Below, one piece after another: positions 1 to 6,459 of a DNA stretch of 6,752 nt. The stretch's first letter is position 1. Every line of letters starts with the position of its first letter. A program made the translations under genes and the position numbers. The notes below the pieces were generated by a model. The model ran no database searches. It was not told where the DNA came from and saw only the letters and a list, made by a program, of their open reading frames with translations. Origin of the DNA: Acidobacteriota bacterium (GTDB taxonomy: Bacteria > Acidobacteriota > Terriglobia > Acidiferrales > UBA7541); NCBI GenBank assembly GCA_003131985.1, contig PKWH01000355.1, positions 6,144-12,895 of the forward strand. The letters are read 5' to 3'.

Positions 1-52
1 ATCATGGAGCAGAACACCGATAGCGGGCTGATGTAGTTGCGGAATGGAGCAA

Positions 53-949
53 TCAATCACGTTTAAGAATGTTGATTGTACCATCGAAGGAGGTCAATTC
101 GACTTTGGCGCGCCCGGCATTGAACGTGCCGAACAAACTGTTTCCGAACCGGCTGTAGAAATGTTGCTGGTGGGCCTTGGGCGTGAGACTGGCTTCGTTG
201 ATTACTTTGCCTTTCAGCGAAGTGGCGCTCAGGTCAAAAGAATCGGCCGGAGAAAATCGGACTTCGATAACGCCGCTGTAATTCTTCAGGCGATAGAGTC
301 CGTTGGGTAGAAACTCGCCGGAGAAAAGAATATTGCCGGTGGAAGTCTGCGCGTGGACATGGTAGCTGTGAATGTCCGTGAGGCGCAGATTTCCGCTGAT
401 GGAAGAAATTTCAAGTTTTCCGGCGCAACGAGTACACTGAAAAGAGCCGCCCACGGTCTTGATGGTTACGTAACCGGCGGAGTCTTCCAGGTCAACAGCG
501 GCGGCGACGGTCTCGACATTCATGTCGCCGAGGACGTTGGCGACGTTTACTTCTCCCGAGTCGTTGTGGATCTGAAGCTCGGCGTCTTCCGGGACGTTAA
601 TCTGATAGTCGGCGCGCATATCGTCGGGCGCGACATTGTCGGAAGTCGCGTGAGTGGAAACATCGACGCGGTTTCCCATTTGTTCGGCATCCACTTCGAC
701 GTCATCGCTCGCCCGGGTTGAAATCACCATCACTTCCGACTTGGTCCAAGCCTTCACGGTGATGGTGCCGTTGGGATTGTGAAGGGTGACGACGGGGTGA
801 GTTTGAACCTTGAAATGCTGTTCCTGGCGGCGAGGCTGCGGCAGGGCGGACGCAATGCCGCAGATCAGAAGGCCAGGGACCAGCAAGCCGGCCGCTTTCC
901 AACTTCTGTTACACAGTGATTCTTGACGAACAAAGTGAGAGGCGCTCAT
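53..949 (-). CDS. Exported DUF4097-family (putative adhesin-like) beta-repeat protein
   Basis: 298 residues, ATG at 949, TGA at 53-55. An N-terminal Sec-type signal is visible: a basic stretch to about residue 18, a hydrophobic core at 21-33, and an A-S-A site at 33-35, suggesting cleavage before LPQP. Cys30 is not in a good lipobox, so a lipoprotein is less likely. The mature part is a series of short beta-strand/turn units with recurring S-x-G-x-[VIL]-like turns (Gly61, 132, 159, 186, 205, 226, 247, 290), the pattern of DUF4097 beta-helix domains. C172 and C175 form a CxxC within it. The start overlaps the anti-sigma stop by 4 nt (ATGA), with GGAG at 960-963, 10 nt upstream, so it is the third gene of the sigma cassette. 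DUF4097 proteins commonly sit beside ECF sigma/anti-sigma pairs; their biochemical role is poorly known. Acting outside the inner membrane, as a target or sensor of the stress response, is inference. Confidence 0.88.
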   Translation of the reverse strand: MSASHFVRQESLCNRSWKAAGLLVPGLLICGIASALPQPRRQEQHFKVQTHPVVTLHNPNGTITVKAWTKSEVMVISTRASDDVEVDAEQMGNRVDVSTHATSDNVAPDDMRADYQINVPEDAELQIHNDSGEVNVANVLGDMNVETVAAAVDLEDSAGYVTIKTVGGSFQCTRCAGKLEISSISGNLRLTDIHSYHVHAQTSTGNILFSGEFLPNGLYRLKNYSGVIEVRFSPADSFDLSATSLKGKVINEASLTPKAHQQHFYSRFGNSLFGTFNAGRAKVELTSFDGTINILKRD

Positions 950-1614
950 CGGTTGTTTTCTCCGCGTTCCGTCATCTGCGCTAGCAGATCCGCCTTCTGC
1001 TGATAGGCTTCGTAGAGATAATCCCGCGCCACTTCGTTCTGGGGTTCTTCTTGTACACTTTTTTCACATAAAGCGATGTAGTTGTCAACAATTGCTAAAT
1101 TCTTGTTGAGGGAAGCAGTGACAACGGGATTGGAATCGTTGAAAGATGCGAAGGAAACCTGCTCCGCAGTAAGCTGCGCGCTCAGCGGCAACGTGGAATC
1201 CTGCGTGCCCTCCAGCCAGCGCGCTTCGTTGACCCGTTTATTGACGGGTCTGCTCAAGCCGAAAGCTACGGCAATCAGCAATACCAGGTAAGCTCCGGCC
1301 AGAGCCGGGCGCGGTAAGCCGGCAAACCATCCGCTGAATCCCCGCGGGCGGGATAGCTCGGGTTGAGCAGTGCGGCCATCACGAATTAACCCTTCTTGTT
1401 CGAGTTGCAATTGCAACAAGGTCCAGATGCGCGCAGGCGGTTCGGCTTCTTCGGCGCTCCAGCTTCGCGCTTCGGAGTGGATGGCGTTCAGATCATCGAT
1501 GACGTTCCGGCAACTTGGGCAATTGCGAAGATGCGCGTCTGCGTCCGGGGAAGGAGTGCCCTCCATCCGGAGCGGCAGATAATTCAGGAAGGCTTTACAA
1601 GTCATCGGTGCCAT
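946..1614 (-). CDS. Membrane-anchored zinc-finger (zf-HC2) anti-sigma factor
   Basis: 222 residues. The N-terminus has the ZAS anti-sigma signature: C6, then H28-x3-C32-x2-C35, expected to bind zinc and clamp the partner sigma factor in the cytoplasm. A single membrane segment follows at about 103-120 (ALAGAYLVLLIAVAFGL). The C-terminal part (about 121-222) would be outside the inner membrane and ends in a charged, probably helical stretch (YLYEAYQQKADLLAQM). Two in-frame ATGs are 9 nt apart (1614 and 1605). The first is preferred because GAGGA, located inside the last sigma codons, lies 9 nt upstream of it. The gene starts 5 nt after the sigma stop and overlaps the DUF4097 gene by 4 nt. Known for the family: it sequesters a cognate ECF sigma and releases it on an envelope or redox signal. 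Which signal applies here cannot be read from the sequence. Confidence 0.9.
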   Translation of the reverse strand: MAPMTCKAFLNYLPLRMEGTPSPDADAHLRNCPSCRNVIDDLNAIHSEARSWSAEEAEPPARIWTLLQLQLEQEGLIRDGRTAQPELSRPRGFSGWFAGLPRPALAGAYLVLLIAVAFGLSRPVNKRVNEARWLEGTQDSTLPLSAQLTAEQVSFASFNDSNPVVTASLNKNLAIVDNYIALCEKSVQEEPQNEVARDYLYEAYQQKADLLAQMTERGENNR

Positions 1615-1619
1615 TTCTT

Positions 1620-2240
1620 TCAGTCCTCGCCGCCAGAATCTGCACTGGCAGCCTTACGGTCCTCGCGAGCCTTGTCACGCGTGGCTTCGTGAAGGAGTTC
1701 GCGAAGCCGCATGCGGGCCTTGTGCAACTGCGATTTCGAATTTCCGATAGAGCAGTCCATGATTTCCGCAATTTCGTTATGTTCGTAACCCTGTACGTCG
1801 TGCAGCACGAACACCGCTTTGTAGCCCGGAGGAAGTTGCTCGACGGCGCGCTGTAAATGGACGCGGTCAATCGAGCCGCTAAGCCTGAGATCGGGCGCCC
1901 CGAAATCCCGCCGGGGGCCGCCGGATTCCTCGTCTGGTTCAGTAAGTTCATCTAACGAGGTTTCCGTTCCGGACTTCTTACGCAATTTCATCAAAACGAC
2001 ATTTACGGCCAGCCGATGCAGCCAAGTGGAAAAGGCGGATTCGCCGCGGAAAGTAGCAATTTTTCGGAAGAGCTGGAGGAACGCTTCCTGCGTTAAGTCC
2101 TCGGCTCCGGCCGTATTGCCTACCATCCGTAAACAGAGCGAATACACCCGGCGATTGTGCAAATGGTACAAGCGCTCAAACGCCGCCGCATTGCCTTGCT
2201 GGGCGAGCCGGATGGCTTCCGCCTCCGGCATCTCGTCCAT
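1620..2240 (-). CDS. ECF-family RNA polymerase sigma factor (RpoE-like)
   Basis: 206 residues from ATG 2240; an in-frame GTG at 2262-2264 would add eight (MARTRRND). ATG 2240 is chosen because it leaves the usual short lead before region 2, but both have weak ribosome sites and ATG 2231 is also possible. Region 2 is at about 21-89: FERLYHLHNRRVYSLCLRM (core binding), AEDLTQEAFLQLFRK, then FSTWLHRLAVNVVLMKLRKK for -10 recognition. An acidic linker follows. Region 4 is at about 129-183, with LPPGYKAVFVLHDVQGY and the helix-turn-helix EIAEIMDCSIGNSKSQLHKAR for -35 recognition. There is no region 1 or 3, as expected for ECF. The tail is charged (KAREDRKAASADSGGED) and carries the anti-sigma ribosome site. 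It directs RNA polymerase to a small stress regulon, probably including its own operon, and is controlled by the downstream anti-sigma factor. No clear GGAAC-type autoregulatory promoter was found upstream. Confidence 0.95.
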   Translation of the reverse strand: MDEMPEAEAIRLAQQGNAAAFERLYHLHNRRVYSLCLRMVGNTAGAEDLTQEAFLQLFRKIATFRGESAFSTWLHRLAVNVVLMKLRKKSGTETSLDELTEPDEESGGPRRDFGAPDLRLSGSIDRVHLQRAVEQLPPGYKAVFVLHDVQGYEHNEIAEIMDCSIGNSKSQLHKARMRLRELLHEATRDKAREDRKAASADSGGED

Positions 2241-2566
2241 GTCATTTCGTCTCGTTCGGGCCACGCTACCCGTCGGGACGCATCCCTAGCTGCGATGCGT
2301 CGGTCGCCTTAGAAGTTGCACCTATGGTTCTTGCTGCGCAACAAATCTCGATCACTGGACAAATTGCGGCAATCAGGAGCGGCTACAATTCCAGTTTATG
2401 TATAACAAACGCTTGCGGTACCTAGCTATTTTCTTCGGATTGCCCTCAAACGTCCAGTATCGTCCGGACTTGCGACAACCGCGATGACCAGCCTATTGGG
2501 AACCCTGGGGCGAGTTAGGAGTTGCTAAAAACCCACCGAGCAGTTACGGGACAAATGAAATGACTG
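2241..2566. other. Intergenic region upstream of the sigma cassette
   Basis: About 326 bp between the stop of the unknown gene and the chosen sigma start. Apart from the inverted repeat at 2277-2301 I find no gene. The longest reading frame noticed is a 29-codon plus-strand frame at 2398-2487 without a ribosome site at a useful distance. A minus-strand GGGTTTTT near 2523-2530 follows the upstream gene, but the stem before it is only about three base pairs, so no terminator is called. The sigma promoter must lie here or further upstream, yet no match to the sigma-70 or RpoE-type consensus is convincing. The region is more AT-rich than the flanking genes around 2381-2450. Confidence 0.6.
2277..2301. 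repeat. Perfect 8-bp inverted repeat in the sigma-factor leader
   Basis: GACGCATC (2277-2284) and GATGCGTC (2294-2301) are perfect inverted copies around a 9-nt loop. The element ends 36 nt upstream of ATG 2240 and 12 nt upstream of the alternative GTG 2264. In RNA it would form a GC-rich hairpin in the 5' leader of the sigma mRNA; in DNA it could be a dimeric operator. There is no U-tract after it, so it is not an intrinsic terminator. Function is unproven. Confidence 0.5.
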
Positions 2567-3283
2567 CTAAGCCGTAGCACGAGACATCTGCGGTCGCGCC
2601 CTGAGCCGGCGCCGCACGCGGTCTTCTCCGGGAAGCGAATCTAACTCCGAGGCAAAAGCGACGAGCTGCTCTGTGGGAAGCGCTCGCAGGAAAGACTTCA
2701 ATATAATCTCGGACTCGCATAAACAGGTGTTGAAGTCATAATGCAGGCAATCGAGCTCCTTCCAGCAATTGGCGGGATGGATAGCAAGGCCTTGCGAAAG
2801 CTCCTGCGCCGTCTCGTCGAACTCGCGAACGACACGCTCGACGGTATCCGAGAGAATGCGCAGCTTCTGGAAGAATCGCGAGCGTTCGGCAAACAGCACA
2901 TGGTGCAGAAGTCCGTTCCAGTGGGCGGCATTCTGCGCCGTTTCACCGCGAAAAAATTCCGTGTTCAATGGTTTCACTAAAGGAAGGTTGTCGAGGTGAC
3001 GTCCGCGATTTGAAACGGCTCCGCAAGCTACGACCAGAGTCGCTGCAAGGCGCACCAAAAGGTCAGCGGAGATGAAAACTTGCTGGCGCGCGCAAACGAG
3101 TTCGCCGCGAGAGCGAAGCGAAAGAGCTCCGTCGAGGGCCACGCTGGTCATGGCGTACGACGATTCCCACTCACGAACTACTGACTGGTAAAAATTTCCC
3201 TTTTCGCGCGGCAGCGCTGTGATCCAATCTTCAGAGACAGTCCGACGTGCGGCGGCCGCCTTCCGCCTATGTTGGCCAAACAC
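2567..3283 (-). CDS. Protein of unknown function, helical, 238 residues
   Basis: I do not recognise this family. The GTG start at 3281-3283 is preceded by a G-run (GGGGGG, 4-9 nt upstream) and by a well-placed extended -10 promoter, which supports both the gene and the start; the next in-frame Met is residue 45. The N-terminus is basic (RRKAAAARR), followed by VSEDWITALPREKGNFYQ. The body is probably mostly alpha-helical. A hydrophobic stretch at 69-91 contains D74 and R78, so it is more likely a buried helix than a membrane span. Residues 121-160 look like an amphipathic helix (HHVLFAERSRFFQKLR onward). Six cysteines (64, 87, 173, 179, 187, 189) cluster late, with C187-x-C189. The C-terminus is Arg-rich. 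No signal peptide or catalytic motif is visible, so a cytoplasmic protein is likely. It is transcribed divergently from lysS and lies 326 bp upstream of the sigma cassette on the same strand. Confidence 0.75.
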   Translation of the reverse strand: MFGQHRRKAAAARRTVSEDWITALPREKGNFYQSVVREWESSYAMTSVALDGALSLRSRGELVCARQQVFISADLLVRLAATLVVACGAVSNRGRHLDNLPLVKPLNTEFFRGETAQNAAHWNGLLHHVLFAERSRFFQKLRILSDTVERVVREFDETAQELSQGLAIHPANCWKELDCLHYDFNTCLCESEIILKSFLRALPTEQLVAFASELDSLPGEDRVRRRLRARPQMSRATA

Positions 3284-3306
3284 GTTCCCCCCAAGTAGTG
3301 GGCGGG

Positions 3307-3315
3307 ATTATACCA
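3307..3315 (-). promoter_or_regulatory. Extended -10 promoter of the unknown gene
   Basis: On the minus strand the sequence reads TGG-TATAAT, a perfect -10 hexamer (3307-3312) with the TGn extension (3313-3315). The -35 position 17 bp upstream (ACGCCT) is poor, which is typical for extended -10 promoters. Transcription would start near 3300, giving a leader of about 17 nt before GTG 3283. Confidence 0.65.
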
Positions 3316-3339
3316 CTGGTTTCCGCAAGAGGCGTTTTC

Positions 3340-3369
3340 TTGACGCTCGTGGAAGGCGACCGCTATACT
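3340..3369 (+). promoter_or_regulatory. Sigma-70-type promoter of lysS
   Basis: TTGACG (3340-3345) and TATACT (3364-3369) are separated by 18 bp, with one mismatch to consensus in each box. Transcription would begin near 3376, giving a leader of roughly 57 nt before the TTG start at 3433. This promoter probably drives lysS and the overlapping permease gene. The -35 box lies 24 bp beyond the divergent extended -10, so both polymerases would compete for overlapping DNA. Confidence 0.72.
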
Positions 3370-3417
3370 GCGCGCGGCTGCTCGAACGAGCGTAATTGAC
3401 GAAAGTCTGCTTACGAA

Positions 3418-3422
3418 AAGGA
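3418..3422 (+). promoter_or_regulatory. Ribosome binding site deciding the lysS TTG start
   Basis: AAGGA lies 10 nt upstream of TTG 3433. The lysS frame is open upstream only to a stop at 3397-3399 and contains no ATG or GTG in that stretch. The next in-frame ATG (codon 22) would cut into the conserved N-terminal helix, so TTG is the only start compatible with both the ribosome site and the family N-terminus. Confidence 0.65.
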
Positions 3423-3432
3423 ATGTGACCCA

Positions 3433-5019
3433 TTGGAATTTGAACCGCTCGACCAGTTTCAGCAGCGTAAAAAAAAGCTGAGCGAAATTGAGGCCATGGG
3501 GCACGCTGCCTATCCGCGGAAGTTCGCTTGGTCGCATACGGCTCGCCAAGTCGTTGAAGGATACGGAAATCGCACGGCGGAGGAGCTCGCAAGCAATCCT
3601 GTGGATGTTCGAGTGGCGGGACGAATTATCGCGCTTCGGCCGCATGGAAAAGCGGCTTTTGGGCACATCACGGGCGACGGTACGCGGCTTCAAATTTACG
3701 TCAAACTGGATGCGGTGGGAGAGCAGGCATTCAAGCTCTTCCAGCTTATGGATCTCGGCGACATCGTGGGAATTTCGGGACACCTTTTTCGTACCAAGAC
3801 AAATGAGTTGACACTGTGGGTTGAGAAGCTTGAATTGTTGAGCAAAGCATTGTTGCCGCTCCCTGAAAAGTGGCACGGGCTGGCGGACGTGGAGCAACGT
3901 TTCCGCCGGCGGTACCTCGATCTGATCGTGAACGAGCGCACGCGCGAGATTTTCCTTCGCCGCGCCCGGATCATTCGCGAGATTCGGGAGTTTTTCGAAT
4001 CGCGAGGCTACCTGGAGGTGGAGACGCCGATGATGCACCCGATCCTGGGTGGCGCAACGGCTCGTCCTTTCGTGACGCGGCACAACACATTTGATATGGA
4101 GTTATACCTGCGCATCGCGCCGGAACTATATCTGAAGCGGCTGGTGGTGGGCGGGCTCGATCGCGTTTTCGAGATCAACCGCAATTTTCGCAACGAAGGA
4201 ATCGATGCGGTTCACCAGCCTGAGTTCACCATGCTCGAGTTTTACCAGGCCTATAGCGACTATCTGGAACTGATGGACTTGACGGAAGAATTATTTCGCG
4301 GGCTGGCAGAACGAGTTTGCGGCAGCAACAAGGTGAAGTACGGGGAAAACGAGATTGATTTTGGGCGCTTCGAGCGTCTCTCTATGCGTGAGGCCATTTG
4401 CAAATATTGGCCTAAGGATTTGGTTCCGTTTCCCACCCCTTCGGATCTGGCACAGGCAGGAATGCCGAAAAAATTCTTTAGGAATTTTACCGCTTGGGCA
4501 ACCCAACAGCACAAACAAGGTGCTGGTGTGATGCCAGCGCCTGTTGAGCTGCCGTGGTCTGACGGCCAATACACCGGAGAGCTCTTCGAAGCTGTCGCGG
4601 AGGAACATCTCATACAGCCGACATTAATCTACGACTTTCCGACTGATATTTCGCCGCTTTCGAAGCAAAAGCCGGATGACCCTTCGCTGACGGAGCGGTT
4701 CGAGCTTTTCATCGCCGGAATGGAGATCGCAAACGGTTTTTCGGAGCTGAATGATCCCATGGACCAGGAGCGGCGTTTTCGCGCACAGGTGGAAAAGGGC
4801 GGTTTGGAATCCCCCAAGGAAGTGGACACAGACTACATTCGCGCGCTCTCGCATGGATTGCCGCCGACTGCGGGAGAGGGCGTGGGGATCGATCGCCTGG
4901 TAATGTTATTGACCGATTCTCACGCGATCCGCGAAGTGGTCCTTTTCCCCTTATTACGAACCGAAGGCGGCGAACCTGAAGAGCCGGGCCCGGCTGGAAC
5001 GAGCGGTGAAGCAAAATGA
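3433..5019 (+). CDS. lysS: Lysine--tRNA ligase, class II
   Basis: 528 residues, close to the 500 or so of E. coli LysS. It charges tRNA-Lys with lysine using ATP, in the cytoplasm. The N-terminal helix (QQRKKKLSEIEAMGHAAYPRKF) leads into an OB-fold anticodon-binding domain at about 56-140 (VAGRIIALRPHGKAAFGHI). The class II catalytic core carries motif 1 (ETPMMHPILGGATARPF, Pro199), motif 2 (FRNEG at 252-256, Arg253, then HQPEFTMLEFYQAY), the lysine/ATP region (ERFELFIAGMEIANGFSELNDP) and motif 3 (GVGIDRLVMLLTDS, Arg488). All key residues are present. The start is TTG, fixed by AAGGA upstream and by the lack of alternatives. Unusual is a 19-residue Gly/Pro/Glu tail after FPLLR, where bacterial LysRS normally ends within a few residues. 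The stop overlaps the next ATG by 4 nt, so the permease is probably translated by coupling. Confidence 0.98.
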   Translation: MEFEPLDQFQQRKKKLSEIEAMGHAAYPRKFAWSHTARQVVEGYGNRTAEELASNPVDVRVAGRIIALRPHGKAAFGHITGDGTRLQIYVKLDAVGEQAFKLFQLMDLGDIVGISGHLFRTKTNELTLWVEKLELLSKALLPLPEKWHGLADVEQRFRRRYLDLIVNERTREIFLRRARIIREIREFFESRGYLEVETPMMHPILGGATARPFVTRHNTFDMELYLRIAPELYLKRLVVGGLDRVFEINRNFRNEGIDAVHQPEFTMLEFYQAYSDYLELMDLTEELFRGLAERVCGSNKVKYGENEIDFGRFERLSMREAICKYWPKDLVPFPTPSDLAQAGMPKKFFRNFTAWATQQHKQGAGVMPAPVELPWSDGQYTGELFEAVAEEHLIQPTLIYDFPTDISPLSKQKPDDPSLTERFELFIAGMEIANGFSELNDPMDQERRFRAQVEKGGLESPKEVDTDYIRALSHGLPPTAGEGVGIDRLVMLLTDSHAIREVVLFPLLRTEGGEPEEPGPAGTSGEAK

Positions 5020-6242
5020 CATTTGAATGGCTGGTGGCCTTGCGGTATCTGCGCTCGCCGAACCGGCCGGCGGTACTGCGGATCGTCACGCTACTAGCAG
5101 TGGTGGGAGTAGCGGCGGGCGTGACGACGCTAGTTATCGCGCTTTCGATGAATACTGGTTTCCGCGAGGCGATTCGCGACAGATTGCTGAGCGTTACCGC
5201 GCACGTCAACCTCAAGCCGATCGGTACCGAGGGAATCCGCGATTACAGACAGTTGATCGGCCGCTTGGACGGCACGCCTGGTGTGCGCTCGATTGAGCCG
5301 GCAATTTACGATACCGTCCTGCTGTCTTCCGGGCCACACGCGCACGGAATCGTACTCAAAGGAGTCGATCCGGAACTCGAGCGGCGAGCGAGCGAAGCGT
5401 TGCGCCACATCGTGGCGGGATCGAGCGATTTCGCTGCCGATAGCGACAGAATCCCGGCCCTACTTGTGGGGCGCATTCTCGCGGAGGACACGAAAATCTC
5501 CGCAGGGGACTACGTCACATTGACCAGTCCGCAGGGAAACCTCACTCCGTTTGGAATGCTTCCGCGGTCCCGACGATTTCGCGTAGCGGGGATTTTCGAC
5601 TCCGGCTTCTATGATTATGACGCGAATTGGGGATTCGTGACGCTAGAGTCGGCGCAGGGGCTTGCTGGAATTGGCGATGTGGTGAGCTTGCTCGAAGTGC
5701 GAGTGGTAAACATGGACGACGCGGCGGCGATTGCCGATACGCTACTGCGTCGCGCCGGGAATGGATTTACCGTTACTACTTGGATGGACGAGAATCGTCC
5801 ACTCTTTCACGCGCTGAGTCTCGAAAAGCTTGTTACCGCACTCTTCATTGGGCTGATCACATTCGTTGCCGGATTGAACATTCTTGTGGTGCTTACGATG
5901 ACGGTGACGGATCGGGCTCGCGATATTGCGGTCCTGATGGCGATGGGAGCGCGCAGCGGGCAGGTTCGCAAGATTTTTGTCCTGCAAGGGATTGTGGTCA
6001 GCGCGGCTGGCACAACGCTTGGACTGGTTCTTGGCTATACGTTTGCGTGGATCGCCGACAAATGGCGATTGATCCCGTTGAATCCTGAGGTGTATGCAAT
6101 TCCGTATGTTCCGTTCCACGCGAACGCGGTAGATGCGGTGTGGATTGCTGCTGCGGCGCTGTTCATCAGCGTAGCGGCAACAATTGTTCCGGCGCGCTCC
6201 GCAGCAAAGATCCTGCCGGTACAAATTCTTCGTTTCGAATGA
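5016..6242 (+). CDS. LolC/LolE-family lipoprotein-releasing ABC transporter permease
   Basis: 408 residues, matching LolC/LolE (about 400-415). It is an inner-membrane subunit that, with LolD, extracts lipoproteins destined for the outer membrane and passes them to the LolA carrier. The N-terminus FEWLVALRYLRS is typical for the family. TM1 is at about 21-44. A large periplasmic domain follows (about 45-270), containing SGFYDYDANWGFVTLESAQ and ending in the characteristic WMDENRPLFHALSLEK. Then come TM2 (272-297), the cytoplasmic DRARDIAVLMAMGAR coupling segment (299-313) that contacts the ATPase, TM3 (323-346) and TM4 (372-392), with the terminal PARSAAKILPVQILRFE. This is the FtsX/MacB fold with four spans. 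ATG 5016 overlaps the lysS stop (ATGA), with GGTGA at 5005-5009 as ribosome site. Whether it acts as LolC, LolE or a single homodimeric permease cannot be told from this window. Confidence 0.93.
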   Translation: MTFEWLVALRYLRSPNRPAVLRIVTLLAVVGVAAGVTTLVIALSMNTGFREAIRDRLLSVTAHVNLKPIGTEGIRDYRQLIGRLDGTPGVRSIEPAIYDTVLLSSGPHAHGIVLKGVDPELERRASEALRHIVAGSSDFAADSDRIPALLVGRILAEDTKISAGDYVTLTSPQGNLTPFGMLPRSRRFRVAGIFDSGFYDYDANWGFVTLESAQGLAGIGDVVSLLEVRVVNMDDAAAIADTLLRRAGNGFTVTTWMDENRPLFHALSLEKLVTALFIGLITFVAGLNILVVLTMTVTDRARDIAVLMAMGARSGQVRKIFVLQGIVVSAAGTTLGLVLGYTFAWIADKWRLIPLNPEVYAIPYVPFHANAVDAVWIAAAALFISVAATIVPARSAAKILPVQILRFE

Positions 6243-6459
6243 TCTCCTGAAGTCTGTCGATCCATGAGACGTGCTAGAATCGAAAGCAAGGCGAAACGGG
6301 GAGCGGAGGCTGCTAGAGGTAACAGTACGGCAAAAATGAGAAATACATTAGAATCGGCTCGGTCGAGTACAATTCGGGTTCGAGCTAGCAGTATGCAAAG
6401 GAAGGACATACAGAACTAGGGGTTCGGCATCTAAATTGAGATAGGTTATAGCGAAGAAC
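6243..6459. other. Spacer between the permease and the lolD-like gene
   Basis: 217 bp, long for partners in one transporter. It contains a possible extended -10 (6272-6280) and a 51-codon basic frame (6264-6419) with no good ribosome site. No strong hairpin or U-tract terminator is seen. TAGAATCG occurs twice (6275-6282 and 6349-6356), and GCTAG three times (near 6273, 6312 and 6384); these may be chance. Confidence 0.5.
6272..6280 (+). promoter_or_regulatory. Possible extended -10 promoter upstream of the lolD-like gene
   Basis: TGC-TAGAAT matches the TGn extended -10 with one mismatch in the hexamer. There is no recognisable -35 at 16-18 bp. If used, it would give the lolD-like gene its own transcript with a leader of about 170 nt. 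The evidence is a short motif only. Confidence 0.25.

Noticed and set aside
1..52. Possible 3' end of a convergent plus-strand gene (frame ending TAG at 34-36)
   Set aside because: Only eleven codons are visible and nothing identifies a protein; chance is as likely.
44..310. Plus-strand frame opposite the DUF4097 gene
   Set aside because: The minus-strand frame has a signal peptide, a coupled start and family repeats; this frame has no motif and is antisense to it.
2300..2400. RpoE-like autoregulatory promoter for the sigma gene (GGAATT or GCAACTT on the minus strand)
   Set aside because: Each is imperfect and no matching -10 element lies at the expected distance.
2398..2487. 29-codon plus-strand frame in the sigma-cassette upstream region
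   Set aside because: There is no ribosome site at a suitable distance (GGAG is about 18 nt away), no promoter with acceptable spacing, and no recognisable sequence.
2520..2566. Candidate terminator after the unknown gene (GGGTTTTT on the minus strand)
   Set aside because: The stem before the T-run is only about three base pairs, too weak for an intrinsic terminator.
3178..4083. 301-codon minus-strand frame spanning the lysS promoter region and the lysS 5' half
   Set aside because: It lies antisense to clearly conserved LysRS sequence and overlaps the unknown gene in another frame; its translation shows no recognisable domain. It is a shadow of GC-rich coding sequence.
5742..6224. 160-codon minus-strand frame opposite the permease
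   Set aside because: It is antisense to well-conserved transmembrane coding sequence; its composition is typical of reversed membrane-protein codons.
6375..6392. tRNA-like T-arm GGGTTCGAGC
   Set aside because: No acceptor stem, anticodon arm or matching 3' half of the T-arm surrounds it.
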